A program made the position numbers and the translations under genes. Below the pieces are notes generated by a model, which ran no database searches, had not been told where the DNA came from, and saw only the letters and a list, made by a program, of their open reading frames with translations. A stretch of DNA of 64,000 nt from Saccharopolyspora montiporae (lineage in GTDB: Bacteria > Actinomycetota > Actinomycetes > Mycobacteriales > Pseudonocardiaceae): contig NZ_JADEYC010000001.1 of NCBI RefSeq assembly GCF_015209505.1, positions 89,120 to 153,119 of the forward strand, written 5' to 3'. Positions 1 to 8,770 of this stretch are shown piece by piece; the stretch's first letter is position 1, and every line of letters begins with the position of its first letter.

Positions 1-2
1 TG

Positions 3-728
3 CGGGAGGAGGCTAGGGCCGCGTTCAAGGCCGCCCATGGGTACTGGCACGCGGCGCTCGACGATCTACTGCGGGTGGACCCGCGCTACGTCGCCGCCTA
101 CGATCGGTTGCTCCGGGTCACCAGTGAACGCGGGCATCTGTCTCCGGTCCAGCGCGAGCTCATCGGTGTGGCCGTCAACGCCCAGGTGACCTACCTCAAC
201 CCGGTCTACACCCGACACCACGTCGGGGAGGCCCGCAGACTGGGCGCGAGCGAAGCCGAGGTCGTCGAGACACTGCAGCTGGCGGCGTCACTCGGTGTCC
301 ACTCGATGCTGGTCGGCGTTCCGATCGCGCACGAGGTCTTCGAGGAGCTGGGCGTGGCCGCTTCCCCGCAGCTCGACAAGCACGCGCACGGGCTGAAGGA
401 AGACTTCATTCGGGAGCGGAAGTACTGGTCACCGCCGTGGGACACCGTGCTCGCTTACACGCCGGAGTACTTCGATGCCTACCTCGGGCTCTCCCGCATC
501 CCGTGGGTGCACGGCGTCCTCGAGGAATCGTTCAAGGAGCTCATCTACGTGGCCATCGACGTGGTCACCACGCACCTGTTCGTCTCCGGCATCCGGGTGC
601 ACGTCCGGAAGGCGATCGAGTACGGCGCGACGCCCGATCAGGTCATCGACGTCATCACGATCGCCAGCAACATCGGCGTCCACAGCACACTGATGGGCGC
701 CTCTCAGATGGGCGCCGACCAGCGGTGA
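3..728 (+). CDS. Carboxymuconolactone decarboxylase-family protein, 5' end outside window
   Basis: The frame is open from the first bases of the window (reading REEARAAFKAAHGYWHAAL), so the gene begins upstream and only its 3' part is seen. Two AhpD/CMD-like helical repeats are visible, each with a helix and a 'GAs..E/Q vi..i..aa..Gvhs' pattern: one around residues 45-100 and one around 170-230 of the visible part. CMD proteins act either as gamma-carboxymuconolactone decarboxylases in protocatechuate breakdown or as AhpD-type peroxidase partners. I see no CxxC in either repeat, which argues against an AhpD redox role. It converges on an SDR gene 3 bp away. The substrate is unknown. Confidence 0.8.
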   Translation, partial: REEARAAFKAAHGYWHAALDDLLRVDPRYVAAYDRLLRVTSERGHLSPVQRELIGVAVNAQVTYLNPVYTRHHVGEARRLGASEAEVVETLQLAASLGVHSMLVGVPIAHEVFEELGVAASPQLDKHAHGLKEDFIRERKYWSPPWDTVLAYTPEYFDAYLGLSRIPWVHGVLEESFKELIYVAIDVVTTHLFVSGIRVHVRKAIEYGATPDQVIDVITIASNIGVHSTLMGASQMGADQR

Positions 729-731
729 TGG

Positions 732-1505
732 TCAGAGGCAGCCGCGCAGGTTGTTCCCGGCGGTCTCTCCGCCGTCCACCGCTAAGGACGCCCCGTTGAT
801 GAACTGGGCGTCGTCCGAGGCGAGGTGGACAACGAGCGCGGCGACCTCCTCCGGCTGTCCGACCCGACCGGCCGGGATTTGACCGATCCCCCGATCCAGG
901 TCCGCGGTGAGCGGCGTGGCGATGCTCCCGGGGTGGATGGAGTTGACGCGCACGCCGTCGCCGCCGAGCTCGAGCGCCGCAGTCTTGGTTAGGCCGTGCA
1001 CGCCCCACTTCGAGGCGCTGTAGGCGGCCGACCCCTTGAAGCCGACCAAGCCAGCGATCGAGGAGATGTTGACGATCGCGGAGGTCTCGTTGGCGCGCAG
1101 TGCGGGCAACGCGGCCTGCATCCCGTAGAAGACGCCGTCGAGATTGACCGCCATCACCTGCCGCCAAGTCTCCGGCTCCGCTCCGGCGACACCGCCGCGG
1201 CCGGCGATCCCCGCGTTGTTGACCAGCACGTCGAGCCGACCGAACGCGTCCAGGGTCGCGCGGATCGCATCCGCCCAGGCCGCGGGGTCGCTCACGTCCA
1301 AGCGGACGGCACGCGCGCGGTCCGGACCCCACCGGCCTGCCTGCTTACGTGCCTCCTCGCCGTCGAGGTCGGCGAGGATCACTCGCGCGCTGTGGTCGAC
1401 GAGGGCGCGGGCGGTGGCCAGTCCGATGCCGGACGCCGCGCCGGTGACGAGGACAACCTTGTCCGCGAGACGGGCGGCTGGGCCCGCGATCTGTCCTGAT
1501 GGCAC
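732..1505 (-). CDS. SDR-family NAD(P)-dependent oxidoreductase
   Basis: This is a classical short-chain dehydrogenase/reductase of 257 residues. The cofactor motif TGAASGIG lies at residues 21-28, NNAG at 96-99, catalytic Ser149, and the YSASK motif gives Tyr162 and Lys166. The C-terminus ends in the usual AVDGGET region. A GTG start at 1505 is chosen because GGAGAA sits just upstream and the protein then starts about 20 residues before the Rossmann motif. An in-frame upstream extension looks non-coding. It is the last gene of a four-gene minus-strand run with a TRAP transporter and a second SDR, so it probably oxidises or reduces an intermediate of the compound that transporter imports. Confidence 0.85.
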   Translation of the reverse strand: MPSGQIAGPAARLADKVVLVTGAASGIGLATARALVDHSARVILADLDGEEARKQAGRWGPDRARAVRLDVSDPAAWADAIRATLDAFGRLDVLVNNAGIAGRGGVAGAEPETWRQVMAVNLDGVFYGMQAALPALRANETSAIVNISSIAGLVGFKGSAAYSASKWGVHGLTKTAALELGGDGVRVNSIHPGSIATPLTADLDRGIGQIPAGRVGQPEEVAALVVHLASDDAQFINGASLAVDGGETAGNNLRGCL

Positions 1506-1534
1506 GTACTTCTCCTGGATCGAGTGGTGGCAGG

Positions 1535-3049
1535 TCAGGCGTTCGAGATGCTCGGCAGCCAGAGCGCCAGGTCCGGCCAGAGGATGAGCAGCAGCAGGAA
1601 GACGATCGCCAACGGCAGGAACCAGATCAGCGACACGAAGACGTCGTTGAGACTGATCCGGGTGCCGATGTTGACCTCCCGCCGCTTGCACAAGTTGTAA
1701 ACGACATAGGACAGGACACCCACCGGCGGCGTGGCCATCCCGATCTCACCGAGCAGCACCACGAAGACACCGAACCAGAGCGGGTCCACACCGACTGCGG
1801 CGAACGTGGGCATCAGCACCGGGACTGTCAGCAGCACCATCGCGAGGGTGTCGAAGAACATCCCCATGAAGACGTACAAGACGATCAGGAGGCACAGGAA
1901 GGCGACCCGGCCGAGACCGAGGTCGGTGATGAACCCGGCGACGCTCTCGGCCAGACCCGTCACGGCCAACAACCGAGTCAGCATGTGGGCGCCGATGAGG
2001 ATGAAGAAGACCGCTGCCGTGGCTCGCACCGCGTTCATCGCCGCGGAGGTCACCTGAGCCAGCGGACGGTCCCGCCACGTGTAGACGATGGCGAGGACCA
2101 GCGCCATCCCGGCCGCCGCCGCACCCGCCTCGCTCGGGGTGAAGATCCCGCTGAACATGCCGCCGAATAGGACGATCATGATCAGCGGGAAGCCCCAGAT
2201 GCCGGCCAGCGCGCGGAACCGCTCCGACCACGACGCCACGCCCGGGCGGGCCTTGTTCCGGCCCACCATCTTCGGCAGGAAGACCCCGATCAGGAAGAAC
2301 GCCGCGGCATACATGACTGCGATGGCTACCCCGGGGAGGACCCCGGCGATCAGCTGTGGGCCGACCGGCACCGAGGCGATCCCGGCGTAGACCACCAGGA
2401 GGATGCTCGGCGGGATCAGCTGCCCGGGGAGACCAGCGGTGATCACCGTCCCGACCGCGACCCGGCGGTCGTAGCCTGCGCGGAGCATCTCGGGGATACC
2501 GGCGCGACCGAGCGCGTAGGTCATCCCGATCGTCGATCCGCTGACCGAAGCCAGCCCGGCGCCGGCGGCGGTGGTACCGATGCCGAACCCACCGGGGAGC
2601 CAGCCGAACCAGAGCTCGGTGGCGCGGTATAGCTTCTGGGTGATCCCCGCCTGGGTCAGCAGCAGGCCCATGAAGATGAACAGGGGAAGCACCGTCATCG
2701 ACCACGAGGACGATGCGGAGAACGCCGTCGTCGAGAGCACGTTGGTCAGCGCCATGCTTCCGCTCACGTAATAGATCCCGAGGGCACTGGCGAGCATGAG
2801 CGACACGGCGATGGGGGCGCCCATGAACATCAGCGCGAGCATCAGCCCGATGGTCCACAGCCCGGAAGCGATGTCACTCACGCTGGTGAACAGGCCAATC
2901 GTGCACCCCACGCTGACACCGAGTGAGATCAGGAACCCGACCGGGACACCGCTGCGGTGCGGCGGCCGGTCGGCGGACTCGGGGCTGTTTCCCGACGTGC
3001 CGGTACCGTCCTCGGGCACGCCGGTACCGACGTGAGCGATGTGGGACAT
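1535..3049 (-). CDS. dctM: TRAP transporter large permease subunit (DctM-like)
   Basis: The protein has 504 residues and many hydrophobic segments. It shows DctM family signatures, including a GAPIAVSLMLAS segment near residue 75, the 'PLFIFMGLLLTQAG' and 'IPPSILLVVYAG' stretches, and a C-terminal 'GEIGMATPPVGV'. DctM is the ion-coupled translocation subunit of tripartite ATP-independent periplasmic transporters for carboxylates and related acids. The usual length is about 425-440, so the roughly 60 extra N-terminal residues, with one additional hydrophobic segment, are a mild oddity. It lies 12 bp downstream of the small subunit gene. No DctP solute receptor gene is present in the window. 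Confidence 0.88.
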   Translation of the reverse strand: MSHIAHVGTGVPEDGTGTSGNSPESADRPPHRSGVPVGFLISLGVSVGCTIGLFTSVSDIASGLWTIGLMLALMFMGAPIAVSLMLASALGIYYVSGSMALTNVLSTTAFSASSSWSMTVLPLFIFMGLLLTQAGITQKLYRATELWFGWLPGGFGIGTTAAGAGLASVSGSTIGMTYALGRAGIPEMLRAGYDRRVAVGTVITAGLPGQLIPPSILLVVYAGIASVPVGPQLIAGVLPGVAIAVMYAAAFFLIGVFLPKMVGRNKARPGVASWSERFRALAGIWGFPLIMIVLFGGMFSGIFTPSEAGAAAAGMALVLAIVYTWRDRPLAQVTSAAMNAVRATAAVFFILIGAHMLTRLLAVTGLAESVAGFITDLGLGRVAFLCLLIVLYVFMGMFFDTLAMVLLTVPVLMPTFAAVGVDPLWFGVFVVLLGEIGMATPPVGVLSYVVYNLCKRREVNIGTRISLNDVFVSLIWFLPLAIVFLLLLILWPDLALWLPSISNA

Positions 3050-3061
3050 CGGAGTTCCTCC

Positions 3062-3598
3062 TCAGGAAGCGACGGACTCGGCGTCGTCGTGCAGGGGGGT
3101 GCCGGTGCCGGTGTTGAGGTCGCCGTCCGGGTGCTTGAAGGCCAGCACGGCATCGCAGATGAAGGCGACGGTGACGAACACGAAGCTCACCGGCACGAGG
3201 TAGTAGAAGGGGAAGATCGGCAGCGAGGTGATCCCGGCCGTCGCCAGCACCTCGGTCTTCTCCAGCGCCTCCTGCAGCCCGAACCAGGCGATGCTCGCGC
3301 ATACCGCGGCGCTGGCGGCGTAACCGAGGCACTTCAGCAGTGCCAACGAACGCGGCTTCAGCCGCTCGGTGAGGATGGAGACGGTGTAGTGCTCCTTCCA
3401 CACCTGGGCGCCCGGGATGGCCAGCAGCACGATCAGCGGGAGGAACCACTGCGAGGAGATCTCGTTGGCGGCGTATATCGGTACACCCCACCACGTGCGG
3501 CCGAGCGCGTTCGTCACCGAGACGACAATCATGGCCAGCAACGCCAACGCAGCGATGCTCGTGGAGATCCGCTCCGGGATCCGAACGAACTTCAGCAA
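3062..3598 (-). CDS. dctQ: TRAP transporter small permease subunit (DctQ-like)
   Basis: The 178-residue membrane protein has four predicted membrane helices (near residues 15-35, 50-65, 90-110 and 135-155). The first loop contains 'ANEISSQWFLPLIVLLAIPGAQVWKEHYTV', shortened here to its key features: the acidic/aromatic NEIS-W element and the H-Y-V element typical of DctQ. DctQ pairs with DctM in the cytoplasmic membrane. It sits immediately upstream of dctM in the same operon, 63 bp after the SDR gene that leads the transcription unit. Confidence 0.85.
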   Translation of the reverse strand: MLKFVRIPERISTSIAALALLAMIVVSVTNALGRTWWGVPIYAANEISSQWFLPLIVLLAIPGAQVWKEHYTVSILTERLKPRSLALLKCLGYAASAAVCASIAWFGLQEALEKTEVLATAGITSLPIFPFYYLVPVSFVFVTVAFICDAVLAFKHPDGDLNTGTGTPLHDDAESVAS

Positions 3599-3661
3599 GG
3601 GATCACGCCTTCGTCGTTGGGGGCGAGAATGTGGCCGAGAATTGCTGGTGACCGCGGGCGG

Positions 3662-4438
3662 TCATCGCACGAACGGGGTCGTGGACTCGAAGCCACCACG
3701 GATGCCGCCGTCGATCCGGATGACCTCGGCGTTGAGGTAGCTGTTCTCGGCGACGTGGTGCGCGAGGGCGGCGAACTCGCCGGGATCGCCCATCCGTGGC
3801 GGGAACGGAACGTGCCGCGGCAGCGGCGGCGTCTTGTCGAGGATCGGGGTGTCGAACAGGCCCGGCGCGATGGTGACCACCCGTATGCCGAACCGGGAGA
3901 GTTCCCTGGCCAGCGGCAGCGTCATGCCGGCGACGCCCGACTTCGACGCCGAGTAGGCCGACTGGCCGGCCTTGCCGTCGAACGCGGCCCCGGAGGACGT
4001 GAGCACGATGAAGCCACGGCTGCCGTCCTCGACCTGGGTGCGCCGGGCGATCGCCCCCGCCGCGTGGCGCACCATGATGAAGCTGCCGAGCAGGTTGATG
4101 CGCAGGGTGCGCTCGATGGTCTCCAGGTTGTCGAGCGGCTCCCCCGTCTCCGGGGAGATGAGGTGCCCTGGATTGGACGGGCCGAAGTCCGCGATCCCGG
4201 CGCAGTGCACGAGACCGGCGACCGACGCATGCGCCGCGATCTCCGCGAAGACCTCGCCGACTGCGGTGTCCGAACAGACGTCGACGTCGATCTGGTGGAC
4301 ATTTCCCTGCGACTCAAGGGCCGCCGTGGAGCGGTCCAGGCCGTAGACGGTGTAACCAGCTGCGACGAACCGTGCGACGGTCGCGGCACCGAGGCCGCCG
4401 GCCGACCCGGTCACGACAACGGCTTCATTGCTGGGCAT
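3662..4438 (-). CDS. SDR-family oxidoreductase, HSD10-like
   Basis: The 258-residue SDR has the cofactor motif TGSAGGLG at residues 10-17 and the catalytic Tyr162/Lys166 (YSASK). An insertion around residues 92-106 (ISPETGEPLDNLE) resembles the type II 3-hydroxyacyl-CoA dehydrogenase (HSD17B10-like) branch. It probably uses NAD(H) on a hydroxyacyl or alicyclic alcohol substrate. It is the first gene of the SDR-dctQ-dctM-SDR run and lies downstream of a recognisable promoter. The substrate assignment is inference from subfamily resemblance only. Confidence 0.83.
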   Translation of the reverse strand: MPSNEAVVVTGSAGGLGAATVARFVAAGYTVYGLDRSTAALESQGNVHQIDVDVCSDTAVGEVFAEIAAHASVAGLVHCAGIADFGPSNPGHLISPETGEPLDNLETIERTLRINLLGSFIMVRHAAGAIARRTQVEDGSRGFIVLTSSGAAFDGKAGQSAYSASKSGVAGMTLPLARELSRFGIRVVTIAPGLFDTPILDKTPPLPRHVPFPPRMGDPGEFAALAHHVAENSYLNAEVIRIDGGIRGGFESTTPFVR

Positions 4439-4506
4439 GTCGTCACCTTCCGAGGCGCGCAGCAGGGTGGGTGATCGAGATCGACGAGCTTCGTGTGCCG
4501 TACGAG

Positions 4507-4573
4507 TGAGAACTATGTCTCATTGCCGCGGAACCTGCCACAGAATCTATACAGTCATGTTCTTGTTTGTCTA
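4507..4573 (-). promoter_or_regulatory. Promoter and possible operator of the SDR-TRAP operon
   Basis: On the minus strand TAGACA (4573-4568) and TATAGA (4551-4546) are separated by 16 bp, a fair sigma-70-type promoter in an AT-rich patch. An inverted repeat TGAGA-N6-TCTCA at 4507-4522 lies about 20-30 bp downstream of the expected start point, a good position for a repressor site. The regulator is not identifiable and no regulator gene is adjacent. Confidence 0.45.
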
Positions 4574-4884
4574 GGGCATTCGCGAGACCGGACCTCCGAT
4601 CCCTCGTGTGACTCCGAAACCCCTAGCAAGATCCCTCGACGCGTTACGGACACCTCCGTCCAGAAATTTGAAGCCAACCGCCCTCGCAGACCCGTGGGAA
4701 ACGACGTCGGCGAGTTCGTCCGGCTGCGCCGGGTACGTGTCAGAGGACAACACGGATCTCGTCTCCCTTCTCACTCACCGGGAACGACCGCAGCCGGATC
4801 CGCGGCACGCCTGCGTGCTCCTCGGTTGTGACTCATCCCGCTCGTGGACACCGTTCCACCCGGGACGGCAACCAATCCGTGCGC

Positions 4885-5097
4885 TGGTCGTCGAGCGAAC
4901 CCTGGCTGGTGGCGATCTTCGCCATCACCGCTGTCGTCGTGAAGCCGATCGTCGGTTTCGTGGCCGACCGATTCTTCGGTGGTGCTCGGAAGAAGCCGAT
5001 CGCTGCCATTCTCGGGATATTTGCCGCCTCACTGATCCTCTTCGGCAGAGTCGACTCCACGACGGCGTTCATGGTGATCGCCCCGCTGTTGGGAGCT
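4885..5097 (+). pseudogene. Membrane transporter remnant (MFS-like)
   Basis: About 70 codons encode two to three hydrophobic helices (VAIFAITAVVVKPIVGFVAD, then a basic loop ARKK, then PIAAILGIFAASLILFG and a third short helix). The 'GFVADRFFG-GARKK' loop is like the cytoplasmic loop of a major facilitator permease. There is no matching start or C-terminus. The helix run ends abruptly near 5098, where a transposase fragment begins. I read it as a truncated transporter gene. Confidence 0.5.
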
Positions 5098-5400
5098 GCT
5101 TCGACCCGGTCTTTGCCCGGGCGACGGGGCTCGGCCCGGTCGCGGCCCCCTTTTCGCGCGGAGATGGGAGGCATCCACACACGCGCGTGACCAATCGATC
5201 GGTCCGGCCGCATTGAGCTGGGCGAGCAAGACCTCGGGAAGCTGGTCGAGGCCCCCGGCCTTATGCCGGTCCCGCAACCGCCGCCGGCAGGTCATCCCGG
5301 AGCCGGGATTCGGCCCACGACTGCCTGGCCCCCAGTCCGTCGCCGATACGGGCGAGGTGCTGTCGCAGCACCTCCAACGGCCCCCAAGTGGTCCCATCTC
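5098..5400 (-). pseudogene. IS5-family transposase fragment, frameshifted
   Basis: Read on the minus strand, the sequence gives a CRRRLRDRHKAGGLDQLPEV segment, then LAQLNAAGPIDWS and CVDASHLRAKRG. After a shift of reading frame it continues as ATGPSPVARAKTGSK. This matches the N-terminal half of IS5-group transposases common in actinomycetes, in which the first DDE Asp lies in the 'DaSHlRA' motif and is followed by 'tGPSPvdRarpGSKh'. The remainder of the transposase and both terminal repeats are missing, so the element is dead. Confidence 0.6.
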
Positions 5401-5441
5401 CGAAGTGTGTGCAGCACTGAGGAGGCCGCCCTCACAACACG

Positions 5442-5480
5442 AAAAAACCCGCTCACCAGGCATTTGCCACGGTGAGCGGG
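5442..5480 (-). terminator. Rho-independent terminator of tRNA-Pro
   Basis: On the minus strand a 10-bp perfect stem (CCCGCTCACC / GGTGAGCGGG, 5480-5471 with 5457-5448) encloses a 13-nt loop and is followed by TTTTTT (5447-5442). It starts 16 bp after the tRNA 3' end and reads in the same direction. Confidence 0.85.
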
Positions 5481-5495
5481 ATTCGTTTCACGCTG

Positions 5496-5569
5496 TCGGG
5501 ACGGCGGGATTCGAACCCACGACCCCCTGACCCCCAGTCAGGTGCGCTACCAAGCTGCGCCACGTCCCG
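5496..5569 (-). tRNA. tRNA-Pro (anticodon GGG)
   Basis: The 74-nt cloverleaf has acceptor stem CGGGACG/CGTCCCG, a D arm closed by GCGC/GCGC, and anticodon stem CCTGA/TCAGG. The loop CTGGGGG gives anticodon GGG, and the T arm has the loop TTCGAAT. The discriminator base is A, and the 3' CCA is not encoded. A strong intrinsic terminator follows. Mobile-element debris lies directly beyond the terminator. Confidence 0.95.
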
Positions 5570-5778
5570 GCCACACCACTTCTTCCGCGCGGTGCTCGCC
5601 CAGTCTAGCGCACCGCGGTGGTGGTGATCGCCGCCCCCCTCAGGGTGGCATTTTCGCAGCTCATGACTGTGCCGGGCTGGCTTTCCTCGCCGGGTTGGAG
5701 CTGCCGATGCGTGCGAGCCAGTTTGAGGCCTATGATTGGTTTCATTTATCGCTGAAATAATAGAGCTATTCATACCGG

Positions 5779-7059
5779 GTGGCCGACCGTCGACGTTGCG
5801 CGGAGGTCGATCGTGGTCGGTTTACGGTGATCGGCGGGCCGGCTGAGACGCAGAAGGCAGGAGGCTTCGTCGTAGCGATCGGTGCGGCTGCCGGCTCACG
5901 GTGGGCGGTTCCCGCCTTGGGATTCGGCGCCTTCGCCGTGGGCACCTGCGAACTCGTGCTGGCCGGCGTACTCGCCGACCTCAGCGCCACGTTCGGCGTG
6001 CCTGTCGGCGTCGGTGGCCAGGTGGTCACCGCCTTCGGCCTGACCTGCGCCGTGCTGGCACCGGTGTTGGCCACCGCCAGCGCACGGTGGCCGCGGCGGC
6101 AGGTCCTGCTCGGTGCGATCGGGCTCTACCTGCTCGGCGTCCTGGCCACCGCCCTGGCCCCGTCGTTCACCGCGGTGCTGGCCGCGCAGATGGTGGCCGC
6201 CGCCGGAGCCGGCCTGTTCCTGCCGACCGCCACGGTGACCGCCTCGGCCGTCGTCGCACCGCACCGCCGTGGCCGCGCGATCGCGGTGGTGACCACCGGG
6301 ATGACCGCCGCCACCGCGCTCGGCGCTCCGCTGGGCACGGCCATCGGCGGGATCGCGGGCTGGCGCGCCACGATGTGGTTCGTGGCCGCGCTGGCCGGTG
6401 CTGCCGCGATCGCGCTGGCCGTCGTCGTCCCGGGCGCGCTGCCGGTGTCCACGCCGGAGGGCCTGCGGGCCCGGCTGCGACCACTGGCGCGCACACCGGT
6501 GCTGCTGTTGCTGGGCACGACGCTGCTGGCCTTCACCGCCGTCTACATCCCCTACACCTACATCTCCGTCGTGTTCGCCGAAGCCACCAGCGGCAGCGGT
6601 GTGCTGCTGGCGGTGCTCATGGCCGTGCTCGGCGTCGTCGGCGTGGTCGGCAACCTCGGCGCAGGCGCGCTCGCCGACCGCTTCGGCGGCCGCGCGATCG
6701 TCGGCACCGCGCTGATCGGCGTGACCGGGGCGCTGCTGCTGATGCCCGCCGCCTCCACGACCCTGCCGACCGCGATCGCGGTCATCGCGGGCTACGGACT
6801 GGTGGGCTTCGCGATCAGCACACCGCAGACGCACCGGCTGATCACCACCGACCCGGACTCGGCCGCCGTACTCGTCGCGTTGAACGCGGCCGCGCTCTAC
6901 CTGGCGATCTCGTCGTCCGGTGCGGTCGGTGCGGCAGGGCTCGGTGTTGTGGGCGCAGGTGGTCTCGGGCCGCTCGCGGCCGTGTTCGCCGTGCTGGCCC
7001 TCGCCGTCTCCGAAGCCGCCCACCGGCTCAGCCGTCAGCGCGCCGGCACTGCGGGGTGA
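5779..7059 (+). CDS. MFS transporter (DHA1-like)
   Basis: The protein has 426 residues with about 12 hydrophobic segments. Near residue 80 it shows the loop 'ATASARWPRRQVLLGAIGLY', a variant of the MFS loop 2-3 signature. In the second half the corresponding loop is 'AGALADRFGGRAIVG'. It is most like arabinose/sugar-efflux or drug-efflux members of DHA1, and the substrate cannot be assigned. The GTG at 5779 is the first in-frame start after an AT-rich patch. No Shine-Dalgarno sequence precedes it, so it may be leaderless. A later start near 5827 is possible. Confidence 0.8.
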   Translation: MADRRRCAEVDRGRFTVIGGPAETQKAGGFVVAIGAAAGSRWAVPALGFGAFAVGTCELVLAGVLADLSATFGVPVGVGGQVVTAFGLTCAVLAPVLATASARWPRRQVLLGAIGLYLLGVLATALAPSFTAVLAAQMVAAAGAGLFLPTATVTASAVVAPHRRGRAIAVVTTGMTAATALGAPLGTAIGGIAGWRATMWFVAALAGAAAIALAVVVPGALPVSTPEGLRARLRPLARTPVLLLLGTTLLAFTAVYIPYTYISVVFAEATSGSGVLLAVLMAVLGVVGVVGNLGAGALADRFGGRAIVGTALIGVTGALLLMPAASTTLPTAIAVIAGYGLVGFAISTPQTHRLITTDPDSAAVLVALNAAALYLAISSSGAVGAAGLGVVGAGGLGPLAAVFAVLALAVSEAAHRLSRQRAGTAG

Positions 7060-7066
7060 ACGGCCG

Positions 7067-8698
7067 TCAGCGCTCGCCCGGCACGGCGCGGTCGAGGACG
7101 GCTCGACTGTCCACACCGGACGGAAGGGTGCCGAAGGCGGCGCCTCCGTCGTCCAACCGCCCGGCGCAGAACGCCTCGGCCACGGCGGTGTTGCCGGTGC
7201 GGTGCAGCAACGACGCCTGCAGGACCACGGCCATCTGCTCCACCAGGCGCCGGGTGCGGTACTCGATGTCGTCGAGATCGCCGAGTTCCTTGCGCAGCCG
7301 GGAGATCGCGCGGTCCAACCGCGCGTCGGCTCCCGCGGCCCGCTCGACCTCGGCGAAGTACGCCTCCACGGTCTCCGGCTGTTTCGCCATGGCGCGCAAC
7401 GCGTCCAGGGCGGCCACGTTGCCGGAGCCTTCCCAGATCGACGGCAGCGGCGATTCGCGGAACAGCCTGGGCATGCCGGACTCTTCCACATAGCCGTTGC
7501 CGCCCAGGCATTCCAGGGCTTCGGCGGCGTGCGCCGGGGCCCGCTTGCAGACCCAGTACTTGGTCACGGCCAACCCGATCCGGCGGAACAACTCCTCCTG
7601 GGCGTCGCCGGCCGCCGCGCGGTCGACCGCCCCGGCCAGGCGCATGGCCGCTGCGGTGGCGGCTTCGGCTTCGACGGCGAGATCGGTGAGCACGTTGCGC
7701 ATGAGTGGCTGGTCGAGCAGCCGCTGTCCGAACGCGCTGCGATGCGTCGCGTGGTGCAGCGCCTGCACCGTGCCCAGCCGCATGCCGGAGGCGGCGCTGA
7801 TGGTGCAGTCCAGGCGCGTCATGTTGACCATCTGGATGATGGTGGCCACGCCGCGCCCCTGTTCCCCGACCGGCCAGGCGGTGGCGCCGTCGTACTCGAT
7901 CTCGGCGGAGGCGTTGGAGCGGTTGCCGAGCTTGTCCTTGAGCCGCTGCAGGTGCATCGCGTTGCGGCTGCCGTCCGGCAGCACGCGCGGGACCAGGAAG
8001 CACGACAGCCCTTGCGGTGCTTGGGCGAGGGTGAGGAACACGTCCGACATCGGGGCCGAGGTGAACCACTTGTGCCCGGTGAGCCGGTAGCTGCCGTCGT
8101 CGGTCGGGACCGCGGAGGTGGTGTTGGCCCGAACGTCGGAGCCGCCCTGCTTCTCGGTCATCGACATGCCCGCGATCAGCCCGCGCTTGCCGCCCGGCTC
8201 GCGCAGTCCGAAGTCGTAGGCCGGGGAGGCCAGCAGCGGTTCGTACACCGCGGCCAAGTCGGGTTGGGCGCGCAGGGCGGGCACCGCGGCGTAGGTCATC
8301 GACACCGGGCACAGGTGGCCCTGGTCGACCTGGCCCCACACGAACATCTTCGCCGCTCGCGCCACGTGCGCGCCGCTGCGCTCGTCGCGCCACGGTGCGG
8401 CGTGCAGGCCGTGCGAGACCGCGGTGGCCAGCAGGTCGTGCCAGTGCGGGTGGAAGTCGACCTCGTCGATCCGGTGGCCGTAGCGGTCGTGCGTGCGCAG
8501 CACCGGCGGGTTCTCGTCCACCAGCCTGCCCCACTCCTGGGCACGGGTGCTACCGGCGAGCGCGCCGAGCTCGCGGACCTCGTCCTCGGCCCATGCCGCG
8601 CCTTCCCGGCGCAGACCCTCCAGCAGCGCCGGATCGGTGGCGACGTCGTAGTCGTCCAGGGGCGCGGCCTGGTTGGTGACGTCATGCGTGGGCGGCAT
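7067..8698 (-). CDS. AidB-like acyl-CoA dehydrogenase-family flavoprotein
   Basis: The 543-residue length matches the AidB branch (about 540) rather than ordinary acyl-CoA dehydrogenases (about 380). It shows the FAD-site element 'SMTEKQGGSDVRANTT' (near residue 160), 'GHKWFTSAPMSDV', the 'RLDCTISAASGMRLGTVQA' helix and the conserved 'SIWEGSGNV-ALD' motif near 400. AidB proteins belong to the adaptive response to alkylating agents and bind DNA, and their enzymatic role is unsettled. The ATG at 8698 is preferred over an in-frame start 57 bp upstream, because the protein then begins as family members do. It converges with the MFS gene 8 bp away. Confidence 0.85.
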   Translation of the reverse strand: MPPTHDVTNQAAPLDDYDVATDPALLEGLRREGAAWAEDEVRELGALAGSTRAQEWGRLVDENPPVLRTHDRYGHRIDEVDFHPHWHDLLATAVSHGLHAAPWRDERSGAHVARAAKMFVWGQVDQGHLCPVSMTYAAVPALRAQPDLAAVYEPLLASPAYDFGLREPGGKRGLIAGMSMTEKQGGSDVRANTTSAVPTDDGSYRLTGHKWFTSAPMSDVFLTLAQAPQGLSCFLVPRVLPDGSRNAMHLQRLKDKLGNRSNASAEIEYDGATAWPVGEQGRGVATIIQMVNMTRLDCTISAASGMRLGTVQALHHATHRSAFGQRLLDQPLMRNVLTDLAVEAEAATAAAMRLAGAVDRAAAGDAQEELFRRIGLAVTKYWVCKRAPAHAAEALECLGGNGYVEESGMPRLFRESPLPSIWEGSGNVAALDALRAMAKQPETVEAYFAEVERAAGADARLDRAISRLRKELGDLDDIEYRTRRLVEQMAVVLQASLLHRTGNTAVAEAFCAGRLDDGGAAFGTLPSGVDSRAVLDRAVPGER

Positions 8699-8770
8699 CG
8701 GCCACCACCGGGGTGCGTCGGTACGGCATGCGCGCGAGTGAAGCACCGACGCCACCGGGTCGGCAAGACC

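Noticed and set aside
2957..4474. Long plus-strand open frame opposite the dctQ and SDR genes
   Set aside because: It covers genes with clear family signatures on the other strand and shows only His/Arg/Gly-rich antisense composition.
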